A DNA stretch of 64,000 nucleotides from an uncultured Sphingomonadaceae bacterium (lineage in GTDB: Bacteria > Pseudomonadota > Alphaproteobacteria > Sphingomonadales > Sphingomonadaceae), in the NCBI GenBank assembly GCA_937996655.1, contig CALKUK010000012.1, positions 558,001 to 622,000 on the forward strand, in the 5' to 3' direction. How positions within the stretch are numbered: the stretch's first letter is position 1; every line of letters starts with the position of its first letter. Under the pieces are notes generated by a model that worked only from the letters and a program-made list of their open reading frames with translations, had not been told where the DNA came from and did not search any database. The translations under genes were made by a program, and so were the position numbers. Of this stretch, positions 16,880 through 26,304 are shown in pieces.

Positions 16880-18910
16880 ATGCGCCTGTCGCGTCCCTTT
16901 GCCGCGTTGCTGGCCGCAGGATTGATCGGCGGTGCCGTTCTGGCGCAGGCGGGCGATGCTGCGGCGTCGCGGGAGGCGCTCGCGCGCGGGACCAGCCTGA
17001 TCGCCAAGGGAGAAATGCGCGCGGCCCGGGTCGAGCTGATGAATGCCATCAAGGCTGACCCGTCGAACATCGCAGCCAGGCTGGCGCAGGCGCGCGTGGC
17101 CCTGGACCTTGGGGACAGTGACACCGCCGCGGAACACATTTCCCGTGCCACCGAATTAGGGGCCGCGCCTGAGGAGACATCCTATCTGTTGGCGCATGTC
17201 CGGCTGACACAGGGTAATTTTGCCGAGGCGCTGAAACTGGCCGATGCAGCGCGCGCAGGGGATCGGCACGGCGAATATGCAGCCCGCATCCGAGCTGCGG
17301 CTTTGGCCGGTATGGGCAATGCCGATGGCGCACGCGTGGAGCTGGAAACGGCCATCGCGCGGGGCTGGTCCACCGTTGAGGTCTGGACCGACCTTGCTCG
17401 GCTGCACATGGCCACAGGCAATCTGGCGGATGCCTTTCCCGCCGCAGCAAACGCCGTGCGGGTCGGCCCGCGCAACGTAAAGGCGCTGGTTCTTGCAGCA
17501 GAACTGGACCGGAAACGTTTCGGTCTCGCCGCAGCGATGCCATGGTACCGCAAGGCCCTAGAGGTGGATCCCAATTCCGTCGATGCGCTGCTTGGTTTGG
17601 CCGCGACTTTGGGGGATGCCGGGTCCAACCGCGAAATGCTGGAGCTGACCCGCCGCGTGCTCTCTCTCGATCAGCGCAATGCGCGGGCCTGGTATCTTCA
17701 ATCCGTTATGGCTGCGCGGGCAGGGCGGTTTGATCTCGCCCGCGCCCTGCTCAACCGCACCTCTGGCCGTTTGGATGCCGAACCGGGCGTGATGCTGTTG
17801 CGCGCCACGATCGAATTGAAGAACGGGGCATACGAACAGGCGATTGACCGTCTGTCTGATCTTGTCGAGCTTCAACCGGCTAACCTCACGGCCCGTCGCT
17901 TGCTCGCCGCGGCCTATGCGCAGGCGAAGGACCATGACGGCGTCATCGCGACGTTGCGTGGCCTTGCGGCGCGCGACGATGCGGACAGTTACACGCTGAC
18001 GCTCATTGGCCGGGCTTTTGAGGCTAAGGAAGATCGACTGGCGGCCGCGCAGATGCTCGACCGGGCCTCAAGCCCGCAACGTCGCGCGTCACAGCCACTT
18101 GTGACCCTTCCGCTCGGCAAGGCGGCGGCGGACAATGCTCCAAACCCGCTTGATGCCCGCACGGCCGTTCCGTTAATCGCGGCACAGATCGGGGCTGGGC
18201 AGGCGGGCGCCGCACTTGGCCATGCGCTGGAGATTGAGCGGCGCAACCCGGGTGTGCCCGCCGCCCATGTTCTGACCGGGGATGTGCAGGCGAGCCTTGG
18301 TAACTGGCAAGCCGCCGTCCTCGCCTACAAAATGGCGGCCAATCTTGATTTCTCGGAGGCAACGGCGCTGCGTTTTGCCCGCGCTTTGGCGACCGTTGGG
18401 GATATGGACGGCGCCGCGCGCGTCATCAGCCTCTACCTGACGCAAAACCCGCAGAGCATCCCCATGCGCCGGATGCTGGCCGACATCCACATGTCGTCTG
18501 GCCGCTGGCAGAGCGCGATTGCCGAGATGGAAATCCTGCGCGCGCGCATCGGCAATCGGGATGCGGCGTTGCTTAACAATCTCGCTTGGGCCTCGGTCAA
18601 GGCCGGTGAGAATGAACGGGCCTTCCGCTATGCACGCGCCGCTTATGGATTGATGCCCGACAATGCGGCTGTTGTCGGGACGTTGGGATGGGCGCAGCAC
18701 TGGGCGGGGACGGACCGTGCCGCCGCAGTGGCGATGCTGGAAAAGGCTGCTCGGCTGGCGCCGCTTGATCCCGCAATGCGGTTTCAATTGGCACAGGCCT
18801 ATGCGGCGGCGGGTCGTAAGAGCGAGGCCCGCAAATCTGCGTCCACCGCGCTGCAAAGCAAGCGCTTTACAGACCGGCAGGCAGCACTTGCTTTCCTCTC
18901 CCGCCTTTGA
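16880..18910 (+). CDS. prsT: TPR-repeat exopolysaccharide protein PrsT
   Basis: 676 aa, exported or periplasmic: the N-terminus MRLSRPFAALLAAGLIGGAV is a signal peptide. The rest is a chain of tetratricopeptide-like helical pairs (for example LIAKGEMRAARVELMNAIKADPSNIAARL and AAALGHALEIERRNPGVPAAH). Position after prsK-prsR marks it as the PrsT protein of XrtA-type exopolysaccharide loci; it may be shorter than some relatives, from memory. The start is ATG 16880, 1 nt after the prsR stop; an upstream ATG inside prsR would spoil the signal peptide. Likely a scaffold for polysaccharide assembly. Confidence 0.87.
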   Translation: MRLSRPFAALLAAGLIGGAVLAQAGDAAASREALARGTSLIAKGEMRAARVELMNAIKADPSNIAARLAQARVALDLGDSDTAAEHISRATELGAAPEETSYLLAHVRLTQGNFAEALKLADAARAGDRHGEYAARIRAAALAGMGNADGARVELETAIARGWSTVEVWTDLARLHMATGNLADAFPAAANAVRVGPRNVKALVLAAELDRKRFGLAAAMPWYRKALEVDPNSVDALLGLAATLGDAGSNREMLELTRRVLSLDQRNARAWYLQSVMAARAGRFDLARALLNRTSGRLDAEPGVMLLRATIELKNGAYEQAIDRLSDLVELQPANLTARRLLAAAYAQAKDHDGVIATLRGLAARDDADSYTLTLIGRAFEAKEDRLAAAQMLDRASSPQRRASQPLVTLPLGKAAADNAPNPLDARTAVPLIAAQIGAGQAGAALGHALEIERRNPGVPAAHVLTGDVQASLGNWQAAVLAYKMAANLDFSEATALRFARALATVGDMDGAARVISLYLTQNPQSIPMRRMLADIHMSSGRWQSAIAEMEILRARIGNRDAALLNNLAWASVKAGENERAFRYARAAYGLMPDNAAVVGTLGWAQHWAGTDRAAAVAMLEKAARLAPLDPAMRFQLAQAYAAAGRKSEARKSASTALQSKRFTDRQAALAFLSRL

Positions 18911-18942
18911 CTTGAGGCCAATGACCGGACATTAGGGCTGAC

Positions 18943-19755
18943 ATGGATAAGGACGCCCTGAACCGCATTGCCGATGCCCTCGAACGGCTGTCACCCCCGC
19001 AGGTGATCGATGTTCCGGGACAGGCGGCCGCCTATGTCTGGCAATCCGGCACCTTGCGGCCGGTCGATGGGTTTGAACCGGTGTCGATTGACCTGTTGGC
19101 CGGTGTGGATGCGCAAAAGGCAGCGGTCCTTGAAAATAGTCGCCGTCTGGCTGCGGGCGCTGCTGCGCATGACATCCTTTTGTGGGGCGCGCGGGGCACG
19201 GGCAAGTCCGCGCTCGTCAAATCGACCACCAAGGCTGTGCAGGACGCAGGCGGCACGCTTCGCCTTGTTGAGGCTAGCTGTGATGAGATTGACAGCTTGC
19301 CTGCGCTTTTTACGCTGTTGAGCCGGTCAGACGTTCCGACGCTCGTTTTCATTGATGATATTGGCTTTGAACAAGCGGACCCGCGGATGCGGCATATCCG
19401 CTCTGTGCTGGATGGCGGCATTTCTGCGCGTCCGGGCCATGTCCGGCTCTATGTGACGGCCAACCGCCGCCATATCGTGCCGCGCAATCTTGAAGAACAG
19501 GCCAGCGCCATCAATCCACGCGATGCGGTGGATGATAATCTGGCGCTCGCTGATCGCTTTGGCCTCAGCCTCGGCTTTCATGTCTGCACCCAGGATGTCT
19601 GGCTGGACATGGTGGCAGGCTATGCTCGGCATCTGGGGCTGGACTTTGATCCTCAGGATGCGCTCACTTGGGCAACACAGCGCGGCGCCCGTTCTGGCCG
19701 CATCGCCTGGCACTATGCCGTTGAACTTGCAGGGCGGGCCGGCAAGACGCTCTAA
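18943..19755 (+). CDS. DUF815 family AAA ATPase
   Basis: 270 aa. P-loop WGARGTGKSALVKS near residue 85, Walker B TLVFIDDIGFEQADPRM, and a sensor region with YVTANRRHIVPRN. This matches the DUF815 ATP-binding family, conserved in proteobacteria without a settled function. It follows prsT by 32 bp on the same strand, so it may be read through from the prs operon, though the family is housekeeping-like elsewhere. It converges with the ABC-F gene, overlapping by 4 nt. Confidence 0.88.
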   Translation: MDKDALNRIADALERLSPPQVIDVPGQAAAYVWQSGTLRPVDGFEPVSIDLLAGVDAQKAAVLENSRRLAAGAAAHDILLWGARGTGKSALVKSTTKAVQDAGGTLRLVEASCDEIDSLPALFTLLSRSDVPTLVFIDDIGFEQADPRMRHIRSVLDGGISARPGHVRLYVTANRRHIVPRNLEEQASAINPRDAVDDNLALADRFGLSLGFHVCTQDVWLDMVAGYARHLGLDFDPQDALTWATQRGARSGRIAWHYAVELAGRAGKTL

Positions 19756-21536
19756 CTGTTGAGTGTCTCCACCATTTCAGCCAGCGTCAGCCAGCGTTCC
19801 TCGGCGGCCTCGCGCTCGGCCCTCAGCGTTTCGATCTCTTTGGTCAGATCGGCAAAGCGTCCTGGGTTTTTCGCATAAAGATCGGGGTCGGACAGCCTCG
19901 TTTCCGCAGCGACAATAGCATCCCCCAATTCCTCAACCCGCACGGGCAACAGATCATAATCGCGCTGATCCTTGTAGCTGAGCTTGGTCTGCACCTTGGG
20001 CTTTTCGGGCGCATCTATGGGGGCGGATTTGGGCTTGGAGGCTGTGGCTTTTGGCGCGGAGCGCTGCCTTTCCCAGTCCGCATAGCCGCCGGCGACAATA
20101 TCAACCTTGCCTGATCCACTGAGGCCAAGCGTCAGGGTCACGGTACGATCCAGAAAGTCGCGGTCATGGCTGACGATCAGGACCGTGCCGTCATAATCGG
20201 AGATGACTTCCTGCAAGAGGTCGAGCGTTTCCAGGTCCAGATCATTGGTCGGCTCATCGAGCACCAGCAGATTGGAATGGCGCGCAAATTCCCGCGCGAG
20301 GAGGAGTCGTGCCTGCTCCCCGCCTGACAGGGTGGCGACACGCGCTTCAGACAGTTCGGGGTCGAACAGAAACTCCTTGAGATAGCCCTTAATGTGCTTC
20401 TTCTCCCCAAGCACCGTCACCCAGTCCCCGCCATCGGCAAGGACGTCGCGCACGCGCTTATCCCCGCTCAGCAGCGCGCGTTGCTGGTCAATCACGATCC
20501 CGTTCAGCGATTTGGCGAGCGTGATCTTGCCGGTGTCGGGCTGGATTTCACCCGTCAGCAGTTTCAGCAGCGTTGTCTTGCCGGTGCCGTTGGACCCGAC
20601 AATGCCGATCCGGTCACCACGCTGGATGCGCAGGGTGAAGTCCTTGAACAGCGTTCTATCGCCATAGGTCTTTGACACGCCCTCAGCCGTAATGACCGAT
20701 TTGGAGCGAACGTCGTCGCTTTCGATCGACATTTTGGCGATGCCTGTTGGGCCCATCATGGCGGCGCGGGTGGCGCGCATCTGGTTCAGCTTTTCAAGGC
20801 GGCCCTGATTGCGCTTGCGCCGCGCGGTCACGCCGCGCTCCAGCCAATGCAGCTCGATCTTCAGCTTGGCATCCATCTTATGTGCGGCGCGTTCTTCTTC
20901 GGCGAAGATTTTTTCCTGCCAGGCTTCGAACCCACCAAAGCCGACTTCGGCACGGCGGACCTTGCCCCGGTCAATCCACAGCGTTTCGCGGGTGAGGCGG
21001 GTCAGGAACGTTCGGTCATGGCTGATGACGATGAAGGCGCCGGAAAAGCGGTTGAGCCAGTTTTCCAGCCATTCGATGGCGCCGAGATCAAGGTGGTTGG
21101 TCGGCTCGTCCAGCAAGAGGACATCAGGTTCCATCGCCAGAGCGCGGGCGATGGCGGCGCGGCGGCGCTCTCCGCCCGAGGCGGTGCTGCAGGCGCGGGA
21201 AAGGTCGATGCCCAATTGGTCGGCAATGGCTTCCACTTCGTGCAGCGGGGGCGGGTTCGTCCCTGATACCGCGTAATCGCGCAGCGTGGCGCAGCCGGTG
21301 AGGTCGGGTTCCTGTTCCAGCAGCACGACATTGGTGCCGGGAACAATCGTGCGCCGCCCTTCATCGGAATCGATCCGATTGGCGAGAAGTTTGAACAAGG
21401 TAGTCTTACCCGCGCCGTTGCGGCCGATCAGGGCCAGCCGGTCCCGCTCCCCCACATAGACGTCCAGACCGCGGAACAGCCAACCGGAGCCTTGAACCAA
21501 TCCAAGGCCTTCATAACTCAAAACAGGTGCTGACAT
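19752..21536 (-). CDS. ABC-F family ATPase (Uup-like)
   Basis: 594 aa soluble protein with two ABC cassettes and no membrane segment. Walker A motifs GRNGAGKTTLFK and GSNGTGKTTLLK, signature motifs ASGGERRRAAIA and LSGGEQARLLLA, and the ABC-F linker between them. The C-terminal ~70 residues form a charged coiled coil (VEELGDAIVAAETRLSDP onward), as in Uup, which binds DNA and ribosomes. Likely acts on the ribosome or on replication intermediates rather than transport. The start is at MSAPVLSYEGLGLV; the 20 upstream in-frame residues look non-coding. Confidence 0.92.
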   Translation of the reverse strand: MSAPVLSYEGLGLVQGSGWLFRGLDVYVGERDRLALIGRNGAGKTTLFKLLANRIDSDEGRRTIVPGTNVVLLEQEPDLTGCATLRDYAVSGTNPPPLHEVEAIADQLGIDLSRACSTASGGERRRAAIARALAMEPDVLLLDEPTNHLDLGAIEWLENWLNRFSGAFIVISHDRTFLTRLTRETLWIDRGKVRRAEVGFGGFEAWQEKIFAEEERAAHKMDAKLKIELHWLERGVTARRKRNQGRLEKLNQMRATRAAMMGPTGIAKMSIESDDVRSKSVITAEGVSKTYGDRTLFKDFTLRIQRGDRIGIVGSNGTGKTTLLKLLTGEIQPDTGKITLAKSLNGIVIDQQRALLSGDKRVRDVLADGGDWVTVLGEKKHIKGYLKEFLFDPELSEARVATLSGGEQARLLLAREFARHSNLLVLDEPTNDLDLETLDLLQEVISDYDGTVLIVSHDRDFLDRTVTLTLGLSGSGKVDIVAGGYADWERQRSAPKATASKPKSAPIDAPEKPKVQTKLSYKDQRDYDLLPVRVEELGDAIVAAETRLSDPDLYAKNPGRFADLTKEIETLRAEREAAEERWLTLAEMVETLNS

Positions 21537-21635
21537 TGCGGGGAACCGGACTAAGGAGTGGCGGGAAAAATCGGATAAGGAAACTGCACAGGCCATTCAT
21601 GGCCTATTCAATCCCACCTGCTATGCGCTCAAATC

Positions 21636-21959
21636 GTGTTTAAGTTCAACGTCCCTTCCAGAGTATTTGCGGCCGCCTTGGTCGCGGCCGTGCTTGGCGC
21701 GGGCGCGAACGCGCAACAAAGCCGTAGGGATGAGCAGGATGCCGCCCTGAATGCGACGCGGCGCGGCTCTGTTCATTCGCTCCGCCAGATCGAAGGCGCC
21801 GTCGTTCCGGCCATGAAGCGGCGTGGGGCAAATTACATCGGCGCGGAATTCGATTCGGATGTGATGCGCTATCGCCTGAAATTCGTGCGCGGCTCGTCGG
21901 TCATCTGGATTGACGTGGACGGGCGGTCGGGCGCGATTATTGCCCAAGCCGGCAATTGA
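21636..21959 (+). CDS. Exported PepSY-like protein
   Basis: 107 aa. The N-terminus MFKFNVPSRVFAAALVAAVLGAGANAQ is a signal peptide with an AxA-type site. The mature part resembles a single PepSY domain (LRFVRGSSVIWIDVDGRSGAII pattern near the end). The start is GTG 21636; no better codon is seen. The stop lies 37 nt before an OmpR-type regulator and its kinase. PepSY proteins placed before such pairs are common in alphaproteobacteria and may tune the sensor, which is an inference. Confidence 0.78.
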   Translation: MFKFNVPSRVFAAALVAAVLGAGANAQQSRRDEQDAALNATRRGSVHSLRQIEGAVVPAMKRRGANYIGAEFDSDVMRYRLKFVRGSSVIWIDVDGRSGAIIAQAGN

Positions 21960-21996
21960 GCCTATCTGGATCCAATTCGAGCAAGAAGGGGGCGGC

Positions 21997-22662
21997 ATGC
22001 GCATTTTGATCGTCGAAGACGAACCGACACTGGGCAAGCAGCTCAAATCGACGCTTGAGCATAATGGCTATGCTGTCGACCTCGCGACAGATGGAGAAGA
22101 AGGCCATTTTCTCGGTTCCACCGAAAGCTATGATGCTGTGATTTTGGACCTCGGGCTGCCTGAGGTAGATGGTCTCACCGTGCTCGACCGGTGGCGCAAG
22201 GAAGGCAAAGTGACGCCGGTGCTTGTGCTCACTGCGCGCGATAGCTGGTCAGACAAGGTGGCTGGGCTTGATGCAGGCGCCGATGATTACCTCGCCAAGC
22301 CATTCCAGACGCAAGAACTGATCGCCCGGCTCCGTGCGCTGATCCGTCGTGCATCGGGCAACGCCTCTTCGGAGCTGATCGCTGGCGACGTTCGCCTCGA
22401 CACCCGCTCGGGACGCGTCACCTTGGCGGGTGAGCCGGTCAAGATGACGGCGCAGGAATATAAGCTGCTCAGCTATCTGATGCACCATAAGGGCAAGGTC
22501 GTCAGCCGGACGGAATTGATCGAGCATATCTACGATCAGGATTTCGACCGTGATTCCAACACGATAGAAGTATTTGTGACTCGTATTCGTAAGAAGCTGG
22601 GCCAAGATGTGATCACCACGATCCGCGGCCTTGGGTACAGCCTGGAAGAACCGGCTGCCTGA
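21997..22662 (+). CDS. OmpR/PhoP-type response regulator
   Basis: 221 aa. Receiver (1-115; Asp in VILDLGLPEVDGL, Lys in YLAKPFQTQELIARLRALIRR) and winged-helix DNA-binding domain (125-220; FDRDSNTIEVFVTRIRKKLG, TIRGLGYSLEEP). The pattern resembles PhoP/FeuP regulators of alphaproteobacteria, which respond to membrane stress or metal ions; the signal here is unknown. Start ATG 21997 with a purine-rich AAGGGGGCGG ribosome site. It lies 1 nt before the partner kinase. Confidence 0.94.
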   Translation: MRILIVEDEPTLGKQLKSTLEHNGYAVDLATDGEEGHFLGSTESYDAVILDLGLPEVDGLTVLDRWRKEGKVTPVLVLTARDSWSDKVAGLDAGADDYLAKPFQTQELIARLRALIRRASGNASSELIAGDVRLDTRSGRVTLAGEPVKMTAQEYKLLSYLMHHKGKVVSRTELIEHIYDQDFDRDSNTIEVFVTRIRKKLGQDVITTIRGLGYSLEEPAA

Positions 22663-22663
22663 T

Positions 22664-24022
22664 ATGAGTGAACAGGCGGCGCGCCGGTCGAGCGGTTCGC
22701 TCAGCCGCCGTATGATCCTCATTGCGGCAGGCTGGATTTCTGTCCTGCTTTTAGGGGGCGGTCTGGCTCTCGACCGCGTGCTTACCAGCGCCGTTACCCG
22801 CAATTTCGATTCAGGTTTGGAATATGTGCTGACGCAGATGATCGCGTCAGCAGAAATCGGCCCCGATGGCGAAGTGCGCCTGAACCGGCCGATGGGGGAT
22901 CAGCGCTTTCTGGAGCCTTATTCCGGCCTTTACTGGCAAATCAGCGGGGACAGCTTTGAACCCTTCCGGTCCCGCTCGCTCTGGGATCAGGCCCTCAGGG
23001 CGAACCCGGCGCACAAAGACAACAGCACTCATTTTTACAACAGCGATGAGTTCACGGACGAGGAACTGCGCATAGTCGAGCGGGACATCTTCCTGCCCAC
23101 GTCAAAGACGCGCTGGCGGTTCCAGGTAGCGCAAGCGCGCGCATCGCTCGATGAGCAGATCGAAACGCTCCGCAGCACGCTCGTGAAAAGCTTCGTGCTG
23201 CTCGCGGTCGGCCTGATCGGTATGGCCGCGCTGCAGACGCTTTACGGCCTATGGCCGCTCCGCAAGCTCCAGATTGCCATTGCCGACATGCGCGCTGGCC
23301 GGGCACGTCGCGTGATGTCGCAGACCCTCCCGCGGGAGGTCGAGCCATTGGTCGATGAACTCAATGGCTTGCTGGAACATAATGAGCGTCAGGCGGAAGA
23401 AGCGCGGGAGCATGCCGGAAATCTGGCCCATGCATTGAAGACACCGCTTACCGTGATCATGAATGCGGCCACAGCGGAGGCACCTGACCTCGGGGAGACG
23501 GTGATCCGCGAAGCCTCCACCATGCGGCGGCAGGTGGACCACCATCTTGCTCGCGCCCGCGCTGTCGGTAGACGCGGGCATGCGCATAGCCGTGCGGAGA
23601 TTTGGCCGTCGCTCGAATCGGTCGAGCGGGCCGTGTCCCGCCTCTATCCGCACGTCCGGCTCGACATTGCGGGCGACAAGACGTTGGCCGCCCATGTGGA
23701 GCGGCAGGATCTCGACGAAATTCTCGGCAATCTGATCGAGAACGCGGCTAAATATGGCGGCGGCAGCGTCTTCGTGACCGTCCAACCCGACAACGCGTTT
23801 GTGGAACTCCTGATTGAGGATGATGGCGCAGGCATCAGCGAGGAAAACCGGGACCGGCTGTTTAGCCGGGGGGTGCGCCTTGATAGCTCAAAACCGGGAA
23901 CGGGTCTGGGCCTTGCGATCGTCCGGGACGTCGCGGAAATTTACGGCGGGACCATCTCTCTGGAAGAGAGCGAAGACATGGGCGGCCTCTTGGCGAGATT
24001 AAGGTTGCCGCTCGCCCCCTGA
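22664..24022 (+). CDS. Sensor histidine kinase, PhoQ/FeuQ-like
   Basis: 452 aa inner-membrane kinase. TM1 at about 22-45 (MILIAAGWISVLLLGGGLAL), a periplasmic sensor of about 120 residues, TM2 at about 175-195 (SFVLLAVGLIGMAALQTLYGL), a HAMP region, H-box HAGNLAHALKTPLTVI, and a HATPase with LGNLIENAAKYG, DDGAGI and GTGLGLAIVRDVAEIYGG. Partner of the regulator one base upstream. Start ATG 22664. Confidence 0.93.
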   Translation: MSEQAARRSSGSLSRRMILIAAGWISVLLLGGGLALDRVLTSAVTRNFDSGLEYVLTQMIASAEIGPDGEVRLNRPMGDQRFLEPYSGLYWQISGDSFEPFRSRSLWDQALRANPAHKDNSTHFYNSDEFTDEELRIVERDIFLPTSKTRWRFQVAQARASLDEQIETLRSTLVKSFVLLAVGLIGMAALQTLYGLWPLRKLQIAIADMRAGRARRVMSQTLPREVEPLVDELNGLLEHNERQAEEAREHAGNLAHALKTPLTVIMNAATAEAPDLGETVIREASTMRRQVDHHLARARAVGRRGHAHSRAEIWPSLESVERAVSRLYPHVRLDIAGDKTLAAHVERQDLDEILGNLIENAAKYGGGSVFVTVQPDNAFVELLIEDDGAGISEENRDRLFSRGVRLDSSKPGTGLGLAIVRDVAEIYGGTISLEESEDMGGLLARLRLPLAP

Positions 24023-24163
24023 CCTCGGCAGAGCTCCCCCTGCCGCCCAAACGGCGCGCTCTGGCTCAAAATAGTCTTCATACCCAATAAATTACGTTTA
24101 GAGGCTGAGGCACAAGATTTTGGCGTGCAGTCTCATACGCCAATGGTGGGGAAGTTGAGAGAC

Positions 24164-24334
24164 ATGGGAAGCTTTATAGCGCGCGCCTTTAACTGTACGC
24201 GCGGCGTGCATGACCGGGATAGGTCAAAAGCATATCAGGATGACAAAGGCTGGGTGTCTGTCTGCATCCATTGTGGTGCGCCCGTGCGGCGGGCGATGAA
24301 CCGAAAATGGGAAGAGTACGAACCTCAGCTTTGA
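24164..24334 (+). CDS. Small protein with CxxC motif
   Basis: 56 aa from ATG 24164 (MGSFIARAFNCTRGVHDRDR). Contains a Cys-His pair region and CIHCGAPVRR, suggesting one metal-binding knuckle; basic and soluble. A GAGAGA stretch lies just upstream. In-frame starts at 24125 (GTG) and 24143 (ATG) would add up to 13 residues. No family recognised. It converges on the Lrp gene with a 10-nt overlap. Confidence 0.6.
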   Translation: MGSFIARAFNCTRGVHDRDRSKAYQDDKGWVSVCIHCGAPVRRAMNRKWEEYEPQL

Positions 24335-24801
24335 CGCGGTAGGGCGTTTGGTCCGCCTTCAACCACGCTCCGGATGCTGAAATGCGTGATCAGCCGATGC
24401 ACGCCCGGCAACGCTGCCAGTACTTCCCTATGGACGCGTTCAAAGCTGTCGGTTTCAGGAATTTCGGCCTTGAGCAGATAGTCATATTCGCCGCTCATCA
24501 AATGGGCTTCGGCCACGAGTGGCTCACGCGTGATGGCGCCTTCAAAGCGCTCCATCGTTTCGCGACGCTGATCAACAAGGGTCACAGCGACAAAGACCGT
24601 TGCCGGGTTTCCGCGCGCCGCACGGGATAGGCGGGCGCCATAGCCTGCAATCAACCCGGCTTCTTCCAAATTGCGGACGCGCCGGTGTGTTGCCGACGGG
24701 GACAGGCCAACCCGTTCCCCCAAGCGTTCGCTCGTCTGCGCCGAATCTGCGCTCAGTTCTGCAAGAATTTTCCGGTCAATCAAATCAAATTGCATATTCA
24801 T
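24325..24801 (-). CDS. Lrp/AsnC family regulator, probably of ald
   Basis: 158 aa. N-terminal HTH (FDLIDRKILAELSADSAQTSERLGERVGLSPSATHRR) and a C-terminal RAM effector domain (VFVAVTLVDQRRETMERFEGAI, HLMSGEYDYLLKAEIPETDSFE), the standard Lrp design that senses amino acids as an octamer. It is divergent from alanine dehydrogenase with 123 bp between, the same arrangement as AldR-ald in other bacteria, so it probably activates ald in response to alanine. Confidence 0.93.
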   Translation of the reverse strand: MNMQFDLIDRKILAELSADSAQTSERLGERVGLSPSATHRRVRNLEEAGLIAGYGARLSRAARGNPATVFVAVTLVDQRRETMERFEGAITREPLVAEAHLMSGEYDYLLKAEIPETDSFERVHREVLAALPGVHRLITHFSIRSVVEGGPNALPRQS

Positions 24802-24924
24802 TGTGCAGTAGTTCCTATCCGCGCACGTATTTTGTCAATTTGTTCCGTCTTGTGCATAGAATTGCAAGCACTTCCTGTGGCGCATCGCTTATGATGCGCA
24901 AAAGGCAGAGATCAGGAGCGTGTC

Positions 24925-26022
24925 ATGAAAATCGGTGTCCCCAAAGAGATTAAGGTCCACGAATATCGCGTCGGGCTGACGCCGCCGTCGGTCGCCGAGC
25001 TGGTGGCCGCCGGGCATGAGGTCTTTGTTGAAACCGGCGCCGGTCTTGGTATCGATTTTGAGGACAGCGCCTATACAGATGTCGGTGCGAAGACCCTTGG
25101 CACCGCTGCCGAAGTCTTTGCCGCTGCCGACATGATCGTGAAGGTCAAGGAGCCGCAGCCGCAGGAAATCGCGCTGCTGGAGGCCCGGCATACGCTGTTC
25201 ACCTATCTGCACCTTGCCGCCGATAAGCCGCAGGCGCTGGGCCTGATGGCGTCTGGCGCGACGTGCATTGCCTATGAAACCGTGACCTCGCCCAACCGGT
25301 CACTGCCGTTGCTCAAGCCTATGTCCGAAGTCGCGGGCCGCATGTCGGTTCAGGTCGGCGCGCATTATCTGGAAAAGGAACAAGGCGGTCGCGGAATCTT
25401 GCTCGGCGGGGTCCCGGGGGTTGCCCCTGCGCGCGTGGCGATTTTAGGCGGTGGGGTGTCCGGCCTCAACGCTGCACAAATGGCAGTCGGCCTGCGTGCT
25501 GATGTGACGATCTACGATATCAGCAATGATCGGCTGGCAGAGCTCGACACGCATTTCGGAAATTCAATCAAGACGGCCTATGCGTCCAAGTCCGCTATCG
25601 CGGCGGCTGTGGCCAATGCGCATCTTGTGATCGGCGCCGTTCTGGTGCCGGGGGCCGCTGCGCCGAAACTCGTGACGCGTGAGATGCTCAAGACGATGAA
25701 GCGCGGCGCGGTGCTGGTGGATATCGCGATCGATCAGGGCGGGTGCTTCGAAACGAGCCGCCCGACGACCCATGCAGACCCGGTCTATGTGGAGGAAGGC
25801 ATCATCCACTATTGCGTTGCCAATATGCCGGGCGCTGTGGCCCGCACATCGGCCTTTGCGCTCAACAACGCGACGCTGCCTTTTGCGCTCAAGCTGGCCA
25901 ATTTGGGGGCAGAAGCGGCAATGGCGGCGGACCCGCATCTGGCGGCAGGTCTCAACGTCTCCGGCGGCAAAATCCGTCACAAGGCCGTAGCCGACGCGCT
26001 CGATCTGCCGTTTGAGGGGTAG
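24925..26022 (+). CDS. ald: Alanine dehydrogenase
   Basis: NAD-dependent oxidative deamination of L-alanine to pyruvate and ammonia. 365 aa, close to the usual ~370. N-terminal signature MKIGVPKEIKVHEYRVGLTP, catalytic Lys in VKVKEPQPQE and His in LFTYLHLAADK, and the Rossmann motif VAILGGGVSGLNAAQMA. AGGAG lies 7 nt upstream. Divergent Lrp-type regulator next to it. The aminotransferase downstream could feed alanine metabolism. Confidence 0.97.
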   Translation: MKIGVPKEIKVHEYRVGLTPPSVAELVAAGHEVFVETGAGLGIDFEDSAYTDVGAKTLGTAAEVFAAADMIVKVKEPQPQEIALLEARHTLFTYLHLAADKPQALGLMASGATCIAYETVTSPNRSLPLLKPMSEVAGRMSVQVGAHYLEKEQGGRGILLGGVPGVAPARVAILGGGVSGLNAAQMAVGLRADVTIYDISNDRLAELDTHFGNSIKTAYASKSAIAAAVANAHLVIGAVLVPGAAAPKLVTREMLKTMKRGAVLVDIAIDQGGCFETSRPTTHADPVYVEEGIIHYCVANMPGAVARTSAFALNNATLPFALKLANLGAEAAMAADPHLAAGLNVSGGKIRHKAVADALDLPFEG

Positions 26023-26027
26023 TGGGC

Positions 26028-26146
26028 GCGCAGAGACACAGAGGGCGCCGAGGGAAAGTTTGAAACCATCTTCCTCGTCATCCTGAACCAAGTTCAGCAC
26101 GACGGCGATGGGAGGCGAGGGCACCGCGTCTTTTGCGTCCCTGCGC
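26028..26146. repeat. Imperfect inverted repeat (REP-like) after ald
   Basis: Two imperfect arms, about 26028-26050 and 26124-26146 (GCGCAGAGACACAGAGG against a complement of GCGCAGGGACGCAAAAG), surround a smaller perfect palindrome CTGAAC CAA GTTCAG at 26083-26097. The composition resembles the short extragenic repeats common in sphingomonads. It fills most of the 282-bp gap between ald and the aminotransferase and could also act as a terminator. Confidence 0.45.
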
Positions 26147-26304
26147 GAACCAAATCTTGCTCCCCAGCCATTGTCGGCTTAGTCTTGGCCCATGATGGAA
26201 CGGATCGATCGCTATCTTGCGAGAATCGGCTTTTCGCCGTGACGGCGCGCGCCTGAGCGTTGCCTGTCACTTTTCGATCCCCTTCTATCAGCAGGATAAA
26301 TTTC

